From the NCBI GenBank assembly GCA_903813345.2, contig CAIIXF020000001.1:26897915-26961914 (forward strand): 64,000 bases of DNA, in the 5' to 3' direction. Made by a program: the position numbers and the translations under genes. A model generated the notes under the pieces. It saw only the letters and a program-made list of their open reading frames with translations, was not told the origin of the DNA and made no database searches. Below are positions 19,250-32,000 of this stretch, piece by piece. The stretch's first letter is position 1, and every line of letters begins with the position of its first letter. The DNA comes from Owenia fusiformis (lineage: Eukaryota > Annelida > Polychaeta > Sabellida > Oweniidae).

Positions 19250-19760
19250 TGGTAATACACATACCACAGCATAGCCATTGTAGTAAAACACATACCACAG
19301 CATAGTCATTGTAGTAATACACATTCACCAACATAGTCATTGTTGTAATATACATACCAGCATAGTCATTGTAGTAATACACATACCGCAACATAGCCAC
19401 TGTAGTAATACCACAACATAGCCATTTTAGTAATACACATTCTACAGCAAAGTCCTTGTAGTAATACACATACCACAGCATAGTCATTGTTGTAATACAC
19501 ATTCGCCAACATAGTCATTGTTGTAATATACACACCAGCATAGTCATTGTAGTAATACACAAACCACAGCATAATCATTGTAGTAATACACATACCGCAA
19601 CATAGCCACTGTAGTAATACACATACGCCAACATAGTCATTGTTGTAATATACATACCAGCATAGTCATTGTAGTAATACATATACCACAGCATTGTCAT
19701 CATACACATACTCCACCATAGTCATTGTAGTAATACACATACCACGGCACAGCCATTGTT
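19250..19760. repeat. 31-bp minisatellite, right block
   Basis: Same unit as the left block. The unit order in 19258-19409 closely follows that of 17020-17165 (including the AAAACACATACC and ATTCRCCAACATAG variants), so the two blocks share a duplicated segment. About 95 bp of unique sequence separates it from the mariner end. Confidence 0.88.
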
Positions 19761-20228
19761 GCAGTACTTACAGGACAGGGCAGCCATTTTTAAATTAACA
19801 TTCAGCTTATATGTGGGTGGCGACCTCCATTACAACTTCACAACTACAGAAGTAGTATATGTAAGTAATACAAACATCTTGGTAACTTGACATATGCTAT
19901 CCTTTATTGTCTGTATTACCCCACCCCCTCCGATGCTCTGAAATGCAAAAATATTAAATAGAAAAATTGTCTTTGTTCATCAGTATTTTCCACAAAACAA
20001 ATGTATTTCTACAGTAAAGCAACCTCTCTAGAATAAATCATTGTTTAATAATTTAATCTCTAGTTACAAAATTCAGTTCCTTTTTTTGGTGATGAAAACA
20101 CCAATACTATAATTCCATGTATATTGCCTAAATGGTGAAATAAAGAGCATACAGAAAACAGAAAGAAAAGCAGAAAGGATCTGCATCTATTCACTAGAAT
20201 ATACAAGAACACAAATGTGTACAAAATG

Positions 20229-21711
20229 TCCCCACCAAGTGGTGATCCCGTGAAATGGTTATCCTGAAAATGAGTAGACAAGACTTTACCAACACAATTT
20301 GAGGACGGAAAATCCAAAGTGGCCACCTTAAAATTTACCCAGAATGCCAAAAATTTAGTCAGTTCTAGATTTTCATACTAAGAACCACCCCTGAAAATTT
20401 GAAATTGATCCGTCACACAGTTAACCAGAAAACATGTAAACAAGACTTTACAGACAAGATTTCAGGATGGAAAATCCAAAATGGCTGCCTTGACATTTAC
20501 CAAGAATGTCAAAAAACTAATCTGTTTGTAGATTTTCATACTAAGAATCATCCCTGAAAATATGAAATTGATCTACCAAACGGTTCACCTGAAAACGGGT
20601 AGACAAGACTTTACAGACAAGATTTTAGGACAGAAAATCCAAAATGGCTGCCTTAACATTTACGCAGAATGCAAAAAAAGTAATCAGATGTAGATTTTCA
20701 TACAAAGAATCATCCCTGAAAATTTGAAATTGATCTATCAAACCGTTCACCTAAAAACGCGTAGACAAGACTTTACAGGCAAGATTTTAAGACGGAAAAT
20801 CCAAAATGGCTGCCTTGACATTTACCCAGAATGCAAAAAAACTAATCAGTTCTAGATTTTCATACTAAGAATCATTCCTGAAAATTTGAAATTGATCTAC
20901 CAAACAGTTCACCTGAAAACAAGTAGACAAGACTTTACAGACAAGATTTTAGGACGGAAAATCCAAAATGGCTGCCTTGACATTTACCCAGAATGCCAAA
21001 AAACTAATGAGATCTAGATTTTTATACTAAGAATCATCCCTGAAAATTTGAAATTGATCCACCAAACAGTTCACCTGAAAACGCGCAGACAAGACTTCAC
21101 AGACAAGATTTTAGGACCGAAAAATCCAAAATGGCCGACAATAAAAAAGTCCTTATGAGTTTTTGCTGATTTCTTTTTACAAAATTATCACATATAACTA
21201 CTGTTAACAATAAAGTAGGCTTTTACAGCAAAGTACATCTGAAATTATTTATAAAGCTACTAAATAGTTAAAGTATGAAAACTCAAAAACACCATTCAAT
21301 ATGATACAAAGTATTATCGCGCGCTAACTTTTCTTAAGACATTCAAAATGGCTGACATGACTGAGCTAGCAGGTCCAAAACCTAATCAGATCTAGAATGA
21401 AGTGAGCTGAACAAGATGTTAAAGTTTTAAAAGCAACTGTGAAGCAGTTTTTCTTAAAGTTTGCAGACAAGGATTTTAGCATTTGACTTCAAAATGGCCG
21501 ACAGGAAGTAGGTTTTGAGTTAAATTTTTTTCATCCACATCTATAGGCACTCATAAGTTATTCCTGAAAATTAGAAGGTGATACCTGTAGCGGTTTTGGA
21601 GAAAACTGCCGGACGTACGGACGGACAGACAGACAGACAACCAACCAGACAGACGGACGGACGGACGCGCCTAGGACGACAATATGGCCCCACACTATGT
21701 GGTGGGGACAT
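20229..21711. mobile_element. Non-autonomous element built of 162-bp tandem repeats
   Basis: The ends are inverted (TGTCCCCACCAAGTGGTG at the left; TGTGGTGGGGACA at the right). The body holds about six tandem copies of a ~162-bp unit; GGAAAATCCAAA recurs near 20306, 20468, 20632, 20793, 20957 and 21118. The right part ends in a GGACGGACAGACAGAC-type simple repeat (21610-21668). No ORF. It lies in the IGBP1 intron after exon 9; element class is unknown. Confidence 0.7.
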
Positions 21712-21721
21712 AAAAACTTAC

Positions 21722-24700
21722 CATCCGTCCAATTATCCCAATCTCTGGCCTTTTGTAAAGTTTCTGGATCATCTTTTTCTATTTTTTCTTCTTTTTCTAT
21801 ATCTTCTAGTTCCTTTTGTTCAGCATCAAAACCAGGATTCATGTTCATTGCCTGGTTCATCATATCATTAGACTCCCTGGAGATTGACATAGTATTGAAA
21901 CAATTTTGTGATCATTTTGGGTTCTTGTTTAAACACTACTGCAAGTCAAAACTGTTTGCACATTGACATAAGGCAATAGAATGAATAAATCAAAATTTAC
22001 TTGGTAAAGTGAAGTGCTCTTATAAGTAGCTACGATTAGACCAGATTAGCAAATATTGATAACATACATTCATATTTCTTAGCATTAAAATATCATAGAT
22101 ACTTCTTCCACATGATGATGTACTGCAGTTGAAAACTTTCAACCCCCCCTCTTGTATATTTTCAATATATTATTAAAATCAATCATATCGCTTCTAAATT
22201 CTAAAGAGAATAAAGAGCAATATAGTATATATGAGGTAGATTGAATCAAAATTATCTTACCCTGGCTTTGGCAACCGTCCTTGTTCCACTTGCTGGTCAT
22301 ACCATTGGTCTATCGAGTAAGTAGGAATGCTGGGATAGCCTAAACCGAACACTTGGGCCTGCAGAGCATCCTTTGTTAGGATGAATGGTCTCAGGGCCTA
22401 AATTAAATATGGGAAAGTTAAGTTTATAGATGGTGCTATGAATTGTTTCATTCATTATTCTAACTTTGTGAGAAAAATCCAAAGTGACATGCTACATTTT
22501 GCAAGATCTGTCCAGTAACTTTAATACAAAAAATACTGCAACAGATCAATTTAAAGCAGTTATGAAAAATCGTATTCGATCAATAGAATATTTTACCATA
22601 TCATACACGAACCTGTTGAGGTTTTTCTTTTGGTTTTACATTTTTGTTTTCCTTTCCTTCTTTCTTCATCTTGGCCATCTGTTCCACAAAGGGGAGTTCC
22701 ACTGAAAACAAATATAAATATTCACAGAAAGAACCAAACATATTAAGAAATGAATGATGCTGGTTGCTTAAGTTTTTAAATATTATCAACTAGATGATAT
22801 CAGAATGACACAAAAACTACATAACAAAATATTATACTGTACAATGAAATGCCAATTACAATCAATGTTATCCTCTTTACTGGGTATTTTCTCAACTGGG
22901 TGCAAATTCTCATGATACCTTTTCTGTCGAAGAATATCCAAAACTGATCAGAATTCAGTGTTTTCAGTTTCACTTCCAAAATTTTAAAAGAGACTTCAGT
23001 TAGAGCTTGGATTTTTCAATTTCTTTACTATAGGTACTTAGCACCCACTTGCTCAAATGATAAAAGATACTCTAACTAACATATGACTTACTTCTGATAC
23101 TCTGTAGTTCCTCTACAGCTATATCCACCCATTTCTCTAGTAATGATGTGTAATATTCCCTCTGGAAATACAGCTTTCTGCTTTCAAACAAATACAAGTT
23201 TTATAAACATGTTCATTTCAGATTGTGAAATAAAATTTTATAGTCATTTGTTGCGATATTTCTGTAACCAACCTTGTTACCAGTTAGCATGGTTACGACG
23301 GATACCAGTTACCATGGTTATGACGGATACATTTTGTTAATGGGAGTTCCACTTCCATCAAGCAATCACAATTTTCAAAATCTATAGCTTCTGAAGCAAT
23401 TTGAAGCACAGTGCAAAAATGAGCTAATGGGAATTTATCAAATATACTGTACCTTTTTCTCATCATCCACATGTTCCTGTTGTATATATGTATACAATTC
23501 ATTCAGCTTTGCCTCTCTGGCCTTTTGCTCCTTGAATCTTTTAATCTTGTTCTCTCTGCTGTTGACTTGACTCAGAAGGTCTGGTTTTCTGTAACATAAA
23601 ATCAATCAAATTCCCAAACATGAATTTCCCAGGGATTTTTGACTTCTCTCATATATGGGTGCTCTTTGGAATGGGTTACAATGGGAATTTCAATTTCAAA
23701 AGCACCCTTGGCGCTTTTTACGGTGAATATGGTAGTACTACAGTGCAGTAAAAGCAGTCTAAAGGATTTGATAACAACACTGAGATTGATAGAACTTTCT
23801 CCTTTTTTCTTGATTTCCAAAATCTCAACTTAATTGAAATGTATTTGTTTTCAACAGGGTGTTACTTTAATTGAAGTTTCAACCTTTTTTTCCAAGAGTG
23901 TACATGTTTACTGAATTTTTTCTTTTGAGTACATGTACTTTATTTGAATGTAAGCTCTAACTTACCCCATATTGCTAGCTGAGTCTCCTGATTGTAAAAA
24001 TGTGGAAGGATCTATTGATGTGACATTATACGACTTGCAGAGCTTCAGAAAGTCAACATAACACAACTAAAACAAGAAAAATAAAAAATCATCAAAGCAC
24101 ACTAGTATTACATACATGTACAACATGTAGTTATTGCTAGTGTAATTTAAACATAAGGCAATAATAACATAAATATTGGATATTTAATGCTCAGTGGAAC
24201 AGCTTTAAGATTCATTTGGACATAATACTATTTTGTAAGACTTGCCTACGTATTAATGTAAAAACATATCCAAACATATTGACCAGATTACAGTGATCCT
24301 GTCATGATCAGATATGAGAATATTGAGTGAATCAGCATTTTAAATCTACAGGACTAAGTTTGTCAGAATGAATATTAGCCCTACCTGAGCATCTTGCAGT
24401 GTTTGTTTCCTTTCTCCATCTATTTGTTTCAGGGTAAAGTATCCATACAGTGCAGATAAGAGCATGTATCTGTAAAATAATCATATATTATTACAATATT
24501 TTAATACCATATCACCAGTGATTTCATTGGATTTTTCTAGACGTTTCTCTTTGAATGCATGCACTTTCATGCCCATTTTGAATCATCAGAAAAAGGTGCC
24601 GCCACCAAGCAATTGTCTCCAAAGCCAAAAAAGGTATTTTTCCAATCATTTTCTCATTGCTATCAATCAGGGAAGTGGTTTGTGATTGAGAAGATATTTG

Positions 24701-25961
24701 TACAGGAATGAAACATCTTAAACTTGAAGAACAGCATGTCAGTCTATGGATGAAATGAGGCATTCCAAATGTACAACTCACTTTATTTCATTAGATGCAA
24801 CCTCTTCTATGTCCTCATTAGTGCTGAACAGTCCTAGTTTGTTTACCATGAATACTGCCTTTTCTGCATCAGGAATCCCCGTCTTCACCTTATCCTATAA
24901 AGTAAAACATTGTAAACATTATGTTGTACATTTGTATCCATCAAGATACATTTATACAGGGTCATCTAGTTACAATCCCATCTCTTTGTTCTGGCCTTGT
25001 TAGTTTGTTTCCAACAGACTGAATGAGATTCAGTTTGAATACTTTTCAGACTAAATACTGTAGAATATAGTCTAGGGTACTCTCAGGCCCGTAGCCAGGG
25101 GGGGGGGGGTTCGCAGGGTTAGGGTGAACCCCCCCCCCCCCTGGCCAAAAATTGTTTCAAAATCTTGCAGTTTTTGACCATTTTGAGCTCTTCTCAAGTG
25201 ATTTTAGCCTAATTTGGGCCAAAATTGTCAAATGTGAACCCCCCCTGGAAATTTTTGAAAATTGAACCCCCCTTGGCAAATCCTGGCTACGGGCCTGACT
25301 CTAGTCAACTTAGTACGAGATAACCATCACCCTTGTGACCGTCAAATGTCTCAATATAATCATGGTCTAGTTGAAAGCCCATGATATAATAAATACTCGG
25401 CCAAGAAAACAGGGCCTTTTGGATATAAAAATGTAAAAGCATACTTACTATAATATTAGCCATTAAATTATTTCAATTACAGATCTATAACATACAGTTG
25501 GGGACAAAAATAAATGACAGGTCGATTTTCGATCACCATTTCCTAATTATGGTGGTCTGAAAGCCCATAATTTCCAATATTGTCTAGATACATATCCCTT
25601 AAAATTTGTATATTTTACATTTTGTATAATCTCATCCACTGATTTATGGCCTCTTGTAAATTCTCTTATTTTTAACATGGGAAATCCTCACTTCAGCAAA
25701 TCCACCTGTCATTTATTTATGTCCCCAGCTGTATTTTAGAGATTTACAAATTGCCAGTGCCATTGCATTTGCAATGTCATGTGTTTCAACATCAAAGAGT
25801 TGTAGACCAATCATCGAAATAATGGCTAAAAACTTGTATTGAAAACATACCTGATATTGAGTTGATACCGTTGGATCATCAGTTGAGTCTAGGTATTGGT
25901 ATACTTTCCAGCAATCATCGAATATTTCAGGTAGTTTCCGGGTATCTACAGAACTTGCCAT
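21722..25961 (-). CDS. IGBP1: IGBP1 / alpha4 / Tap42 phosphatase-associated protein, 9 exons (3' end missing)
   Basis: Minus-strand exons: 25961-25851, 24894-24782, 24469-24385, 24066-23966, 23588-23453, 23161-23092, 22701-22613, 22397-22261, 21876-21722. All phases agree, giving 332 residues. Conserved blocks of the TAP42 family: MASSVDTRKLPEIFDDC start, LGLFSTNEDIEEVASNEIKY, the basic KIKRFKEQK helix that contacts PP2A-type catalytic subunits in alpha4, EYYTSLLEKWVDIAVEEL, the invariant PFILTKDALQAQVFGLGYPS, and an acidic tail ending ARDWDNWTD. The family binds and stabilises PP2A/PP4/PP6 catalytic subunits in the cytosol and links to TOR signalling. The last exon (about 13 residues, GNRxNMG-like) was not found. 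Start chosen at 25961 by family length; an in-frame ATG at 26018 exists. The exon-7 donor is GTTCGT, weaker than the others. Confidence 0.95.
25084..25297. mobile_element. 214-bp MITE with 5-bp target-site duplication
   Basis: Termini CAGGCCCGTAGCCAGG and CCTGGCTACGGGCCTG are perfect inverted repeats, flanked by the direct repeat ACTCT (25079-25083 and 25298-25302). The interior has poly-G (25099-25110) and poly-C (25129-25141) runs that can pair. It lies in IGBP1 intron 1 and has no ORF. Confidence 0.9.
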
Positions 25962-26050
25962 TTTGTCTAATCTCGTGCACTGAGTTACGAGAATTGATTC
26001 TTCACCATTCACTAACACAGTACCATGTGACTTTTAACGCGAGATCTGAC
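25962..26050. promoter_or_regulatory. Bidirectional IGBP1-FMC1 promoter
   Basis: Only 89 bp separate the two divergent start codons, so both core promoters and 5' UTRs must fit here or overlap coding sequence. Seen: CATGTGAC (E-box-like) at about 26023-26030, and ATGGCGGCC at the FMC1 start, which resembles the YY1 element often found over start codons of TATA-less housekeeping genes. No TATA box is evident. Confidence 0.65.
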
Positions 26051-29000
26051 ATGGCGGCCCAAAACACAAATGTTCGCATTTTGCGGAGATTAATTCGAGA
26101 ATTAAGACACATCAGTGGCAAGGTAAGTTAGATAGTTCATTTAAGATATAACATATCTCACTGACTTTGTATGTCATAAGTTTTTTTTATACTGTTAAGG
26201 TATCATTGCTAATTTTCTTCCAAAAGTTATGAAAATCGTTGAGCTTTTTTTAGAAATAAATCCGAAATGGTCTAAATTTCTCAATTTCATAAGAATCTCG
26301 CCATGAAATTGGAATTTCATGAACGAGATGTAGCTGAGATTTTATACATTGCCGTTGCTCGCAACCAATCAGCGTTTCAACCTCATTAATATTCATTAAT
26401 AATGTAACAAACTAGCCGATTTGTGGTAGTGTGAGGGCTAGGTTACTTTGGGATTTCTTGGTACACGTTAAATGTACTTGTGTTTTACAGTAATTACAAC
26501 ACGACAAACAATATAGATTTATTTCACATATATTATAACATTAATTATAGACAAATAAATTCAAAATGTCCAAATAAACTTGTTGTTGTTAATTATATAC
26601 ACCCACTCTCTGGTACAATAATAGTTCAAAGTAGAATTCTATTCAAAGTTCACAGTGGCCAAACTGAATCCCAATGATGACTGTAATGCTGGCCTGGGTG
26701 CAAGGGTTACTTGAGGTTCCTGGTTAGTAGAGTCCCCTTCAGTCCTCATACACACACGGATGCATATAATCGCGATCAAACAGGTCACTATGAATAAAAC
26801 ACTGACTAGGACTAAGGCGAAGAAAGGAACATCCAATTCCATGAATTAGGTCTATGAAGGCTGGACACCACGTCTGTAAGCTCTATGCTGGGGATAGCTT
26901 CACCCTCTTGAAGTGCTGTCCAGTCCTGTAGATTCCCACGCAGCAAATCGACTTAGTTCTTCAGATAGCAGAAAACTTCTAAGTTTTGTAGATCCAAAAT
27001 ATCAGCTAAGTTTTGCAGTTAGCAAAAACGACTAAGTTTTGTAGTTCCAAAAATTCCTCTAATAAGCCAATAAATTCATCCAGGTTGTCACATCAATGGC
27101 TTATAATCATCAATGGCTACTTCATCAGGCTAAGAGAAGTCAATAGTCAATAGTCAATGGTCAGTCATCCCATGTAGCAGATCGACTATGTTCTTCAGAT
27201 AGCAGAAAACTTCTAAGTTTTGTAGATCCAAAATATCAGCTAAGTTTTGCAGTTAGCAAAAATGACTAAGTTTTGTAGTTCCAAAAATTCCTCTAATAAG
27301 CCAATAAATTCATCCAGGTTTTCACAGCAATGGCTTATAATCATCAGTTGCTACTTCATCAGGCTAAGAGAAGTCAATAGTCAATAGTCAATGGTCAGTC
27401 ATCCCATGTAGCAGATCGACTATGTTCTTCAGATAGCAGAAAACTTCTAAGTTTTGTAGATCCAAAATATCAGCTAAGTTTTGCAGTTAGCAAAAACGAC
27501 TAAGTTTTGTAGTTCCAAAAATTCCTCTAATAAGCCAATAAATTCATCCAGGTTGTCACATCAATGGCTTATAATCATCAATGGCTACTTCATCAGGCTA
27601 AGAGAAGTCAATAGTCAATGGTCAGTCATCCCATGTAGCAAATCGACTAAGTTCTTCAGATAGCAGAAAACTTCTAAGTTTTGTAGATCCAAAATATCAG
27701 CTAAGTTTTGCAGTTAGCAAAAACGACTAAGTTTTGTAGTTCCAAAAATTCCTCTAATAAGCCAATAAATTCATCCAGGTTTTCACAGCAATGGCTTATA
27801 ATCATCAGTTGCTACTTCATCAGGCTAAGAGAAGTCAATAGTCAATGGTCAGTCATCCCATGTAGCAGATCGACTATGTTCTTCAGATAGCAGAAAACTT
27901 CTAAGTTTTGTAGATAGCAAAAATGACAAAGTTTTGTAGTTCAAACAATTCCTCTAGTAAGCCAATATTTTCATCTAGGTTGTCACATCAATGGCTTATA
28001 ATCATCAATGGCTACTTCATCAGGCTAAGAGAAGTCAATAGTCAATAGTCAATGGTCAGTCATCCCATGTAGCAGATCGACTATGTTCTTCAGATAGCAG
28101 AAAAACGACTAAGTTTTGCAGATAGCAAAAATGACAAAGTTTTATAGTTCCAGAAAACTGCCTAAGTTTTGTAGTTCCAAAAATCCCGTAAATCAGAGCC
28201 ACATAGTCCCGTTCGTCAAAAGTCAATATGCTATCTGCTCCAACATCAGTGGCTTATAATCATCTAGGACTATCGGGCTAATAGTCAGCGAAAAACTTCC
28301 TAAGTTTTGTAGTTCCAGAAAATTCCTCTAATAAGCCAATAAATTCATCCAGGTTTTCACAGCAATGGCTTATAATCATCAGTTGCTACTTCATCAGGCT
28401 AAGAGAAGTCAATAGTCAATAGTCAATGGTCAGTCATCCCATGTAGCAGATCGACTATGTTCTTCAGATAGCAGAAAACTTCTAAGTTTTGTAGATCCAA
28501 AATATCAGCTAAGTTTTGCAGTTAGCAAAAACGACTAAGTTTTGTAGTTCCAAAAATTCCTCTAATAAGCCAATAAATTCATCCAGGTTGTCACATCAAT
28601 GGCTTATAATCATCAATGGCTACTTCATCAGGCTAAGAGAAGTCAATAGTCAATGGTCAGTCATCCCATGTAGCAAATCGACTAAGTTCTTCAGATAGCA
28701 GAAAACTTCTAAGTTTTGTAGATCCAAAATATCAGCTAAGTTTTGCAGTTAGCAAAAACGACTAAGTTTTGTAGTTCCAAAAATTCCTCTAATAAGCCAA
28801 TAAATTCATCCAGGTTTTCACAGCAATGGCTTATAATCATCAGTTGCTACTTCATCAGGCTAAGAGAAGTCAATAGTCAATGGTCAGTCATCCCATGTAG
28901 CAGATCGACTATGTTCTTCAGATAGCAGAAAACTTCTAAGTTTTGTAGATAGCAAAAATGACAAAGTTTTGTAGTTCAAACAATTCCTCTAGTAAGCCAA

Positions 29001-32000
29001 TATTTTCATCTAGGTTGTCACATCAATGGCTTATAATCATCAATGGCTACTTCATCAGGCTAAGAGAAGTCAATAGTCAATAGTCAATGGTCAGTCATCC
29101 CATGTAGCAGATCGACTATGTTCTTCAGATAGCAGAAAAACGACTAAGTTTTGCAGATAGCAAAAATGACAAAGTTTTATAGTTCCAGAAAACTGCCTAA
29201 GTTTTGTAGTTCCAAAAATCCCGTAAATCAGAGCCACATAGTCCCGTTCGTCAAAAGTCAATATGCTATCTGCTCCAACATCAGTGGCTTATAATCATCT
29301 AGGACTATCGGGCTAATAGTCAGCGAAAAACTTCCTAAGTTTTGTAGTTCCAGAAAACTTCCTAAGTTTTGTAGTTCAATAACTTCCCTCAATAAGCCAT
29401 TTAATTCACCTAGAATCCAACACCAGTGGCTTATAATCATCTATGGTTACTACCTCAGGCTAATGAAGTTCAATTAGGCAAGTCAATCATCCCATGCCAT
29501 CCTTCAGTTAGCAGAAAACTTCCTAAGTTTTGTAGTTCCAAGAATCGTCTAAGTTTTGCAGTTAGCAAAAACGACAAAGTTTCATAGTTCCAAAGATTCC
29601 ATAAACCCGAGCCACATAGTCCCGTTCGTCAAAAGTCAATGCGCAGAAAGCCCCCGAGTCACGTCCGCCACCGTATTTATACCCCAACATGTATGTAACA
29701 TGTGTTTTGCACACGAAACTATCTGCCTAACCAATCATAGCTCACGAGCGGCTGATGCAATACCTGGCCAGTCACTGGAATCCCAGCCAGGATATCACTA
29801 GTGCATAATTAATTAATATGATGCAATGATGACATAACTTTTGCAAAAAATTAGCTTCACCTAACAATCACGATCTCTGGTTTTTAACACAGAACAAACA
29901 TATATCTTGCAATTAACTAGCTAGATTAAGATATAAACTAGATAAATATAACAAAAACCAATCATCATTGGCTCTAATTATGGCGAAATTGCAAGGAAAA
30001 ACGAGTTATTGAATGTAGGTCAACAGAGCTCTCTAATAGGAGGTGAGAAAATGCACACAAACGAAAGCAAAATAAATCTCCCAGAAAAGAGTAGTTTACA
30101 CTATTCCCAGTACACCTAAAGTGTTCTATTCATAAATATAACTATATAAGCTGTCAACTGTGACTGGAAAACACTTTCCTACTGTCAAAACTGTCTAAAG
30201 TGCTAAAAAACGGCACTGGACTCCAAAAATAAAATTTTGAAAAATTGAAAAATTCGTTACACTCCTCCCAACCAATGATTTTGGTGTTAACAACACCAAG
30301 CCTAAGTTATAAAAAAAATAACGAATTTTTCCTAACTAGCTATTTCTTACACTTATAACTTATCTGGTTTGCTTAACCCCGGGGTTATCTATCAGTCATT
30401 TTCGAGATGCGATGAGAGTTATCTAACAAACACATTAAACTCTGGTTTATCTCAAACCTTAACGATAAAAATCTAACTACTATGTACAAAATTATCTTCA
30501 CAAGTTTCAACTTGCAGCTAACTGCAATTCATACTCATCACAAAATTATTCTCATGCTAATTGCCTCGACATACTTAATATTACTCAAGGCTGTGCTTCC
30601 GAATAAGTGTTCATGGGAGGCAATCAACAATGATTCCTCCAATCATAATCTGTGTCACATCTCTGTCGGGGTCCTGAGTATTGCGACCTATAGACTCTTG
30701 CTAGTGGGACCTTAATGGGACGAGTACTGGACGTACCTGGACCATTCTGTCCAACATCTCTCAGGCTTCCAGGAAATTCACTCAGTTTCCCTCGCTGGCT
30801 ACATCTCTTCCCTCTGGATGGATGACTACCTGCTAAATCCAGAGCCACTCTCCTCGATGTGCTTTTGTATGTGCCTCCAACACGTACCTGAGCCTCTCTA
30901 GAACTTCCTGATCTCATAGACATCTTACGCTGACCATAGTCTAATATGGCTCCTGCAGCAGCAAGGTAATCAGTACCTAAGATGCCATCGAATTCAATAT
31001 CTGCCACTACTACTTTCAAGTTCTCAACATGGCCACCAATGTTTATTCGAACATGTGCAACACCTTTTTGACTCAATGGTTCTCCACCAGCTTGTATGAT
31101 GACCCTATTTGATGGCTCAAGTCTTGGCCTCTTAAGTTCAGGCATCTTACGGTAGACCTCCGAGTTTATTATGGTACTAGCTGCTCCTGAATCAACTAGA
31201 AATGCAACATCTGTGTTGCAAACGGTTCCATGAGCCACTATCTTATTGGTGTGTTTGGAAGCCTTGACATCTTTACCCTGATGGGATAGAAACTCAACTG
31301 TGGCTACCTGGCTGTGACTCTCTTGGGCTTCCTTAGCCCGCTCTTCAGCGTATTTTCTAGAGAAGCACTCGGCTATTCTATGTCCAGGCTTGTGGCAGTA
31401 AAAGCATTCCATTCTCTTGGGAGCTGGCCTTGACATCTCGGGCTCAGGCTTGTTCTGCTTGGACATTAATTCCATTATTTTTCCCATTAGAGTTTCGATT
31501 TTATTCTCAAGGGCCATTAATTTTTTTTCATTCTCATCCTTGTCTTCAATGGCCATCACACGACTACACTTTGGTTTTTGTCCCTTCCTTATCTTTTCAG
31601 ATTCCAGATAGGATTCCTCCTTAAGGGCTACTTCAATGGCCTGGTCCAAGGTATTACATTCCTTTGAATGTATTGCCCTTCGGATATCCTCTTCTAATAT
31701 GGACTGTTCAAAACTTCGTCGGGCAAGTCGATCCTGAGCAGTACGACTCATCTCTGGATAAGCCAGTGCAGTGAGCCTCCTTATGTCCTGGCCAAGAGTT
31801 TGCAGAGTTTCCTTAGGCTTTCGAATCCTGCTGACTAACTCTGCCTCATAAACCTCGGCCTTGCCACCCGGACCAAATCTCTTTTCAAGAGCCAAGAGGA
31901 GTTGGTCATAAGTATAACCATGTTCCATTTCCAGAACTATTTCCTGAGCAGGGCCTCTAAGACTCGTGGCCAAGAAATTTCTATTGTCTTCTTCTGACCA

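Larger units (their letters stand above)
26403..30262 (-). repeat. 3' LTR (3.86 kb)
   Basis: Contains many copies of a ~225-235-bp unit (motifs CTAAGTTTTGTAGTTCC, GGCTTATAATCATC, AGTCAATGGTCAGTCATCCC) between about 26940 and 29560, with a higher-order duplication of 1035 bp (27481 corresponds to 28516). On the minus strand a TATAAATA box lies at 29674-29681 and AATAAA at 26518-26523, giving U3 of ~600 bp, R of ~3.1 kb and a very short U5. Confidence 0.9.

Noticed and set aside
12900-21700. Last coding exon of IGBP1
   Set aside because: I looked for the expected GNRxNMG-like end on the minus strand and found no convincing match, so none is reported.
21558-21721. Read-through of IGBP1 exon 9 into GKFLCPHHIVWG and beyond
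   Set aside because: A GTAAGT donor lies at the exon end and the extension reads a repeat element.
25961-26018. Upstream ATG at 26018 as the IGBP1 start
   Set aside because: It would add 19 residues that do not resemble the family's N-terminus and would use most of the 89-bp promoter; the ATG at 25961 fits family length.
26940-29560. Regularly spaced repeats that could suggest a CRISPR-like array
   Set aside because: The units are ~230-bp contiguous tandem repeats in an LTR of an animal genome, with no unique spacers between short repeats.
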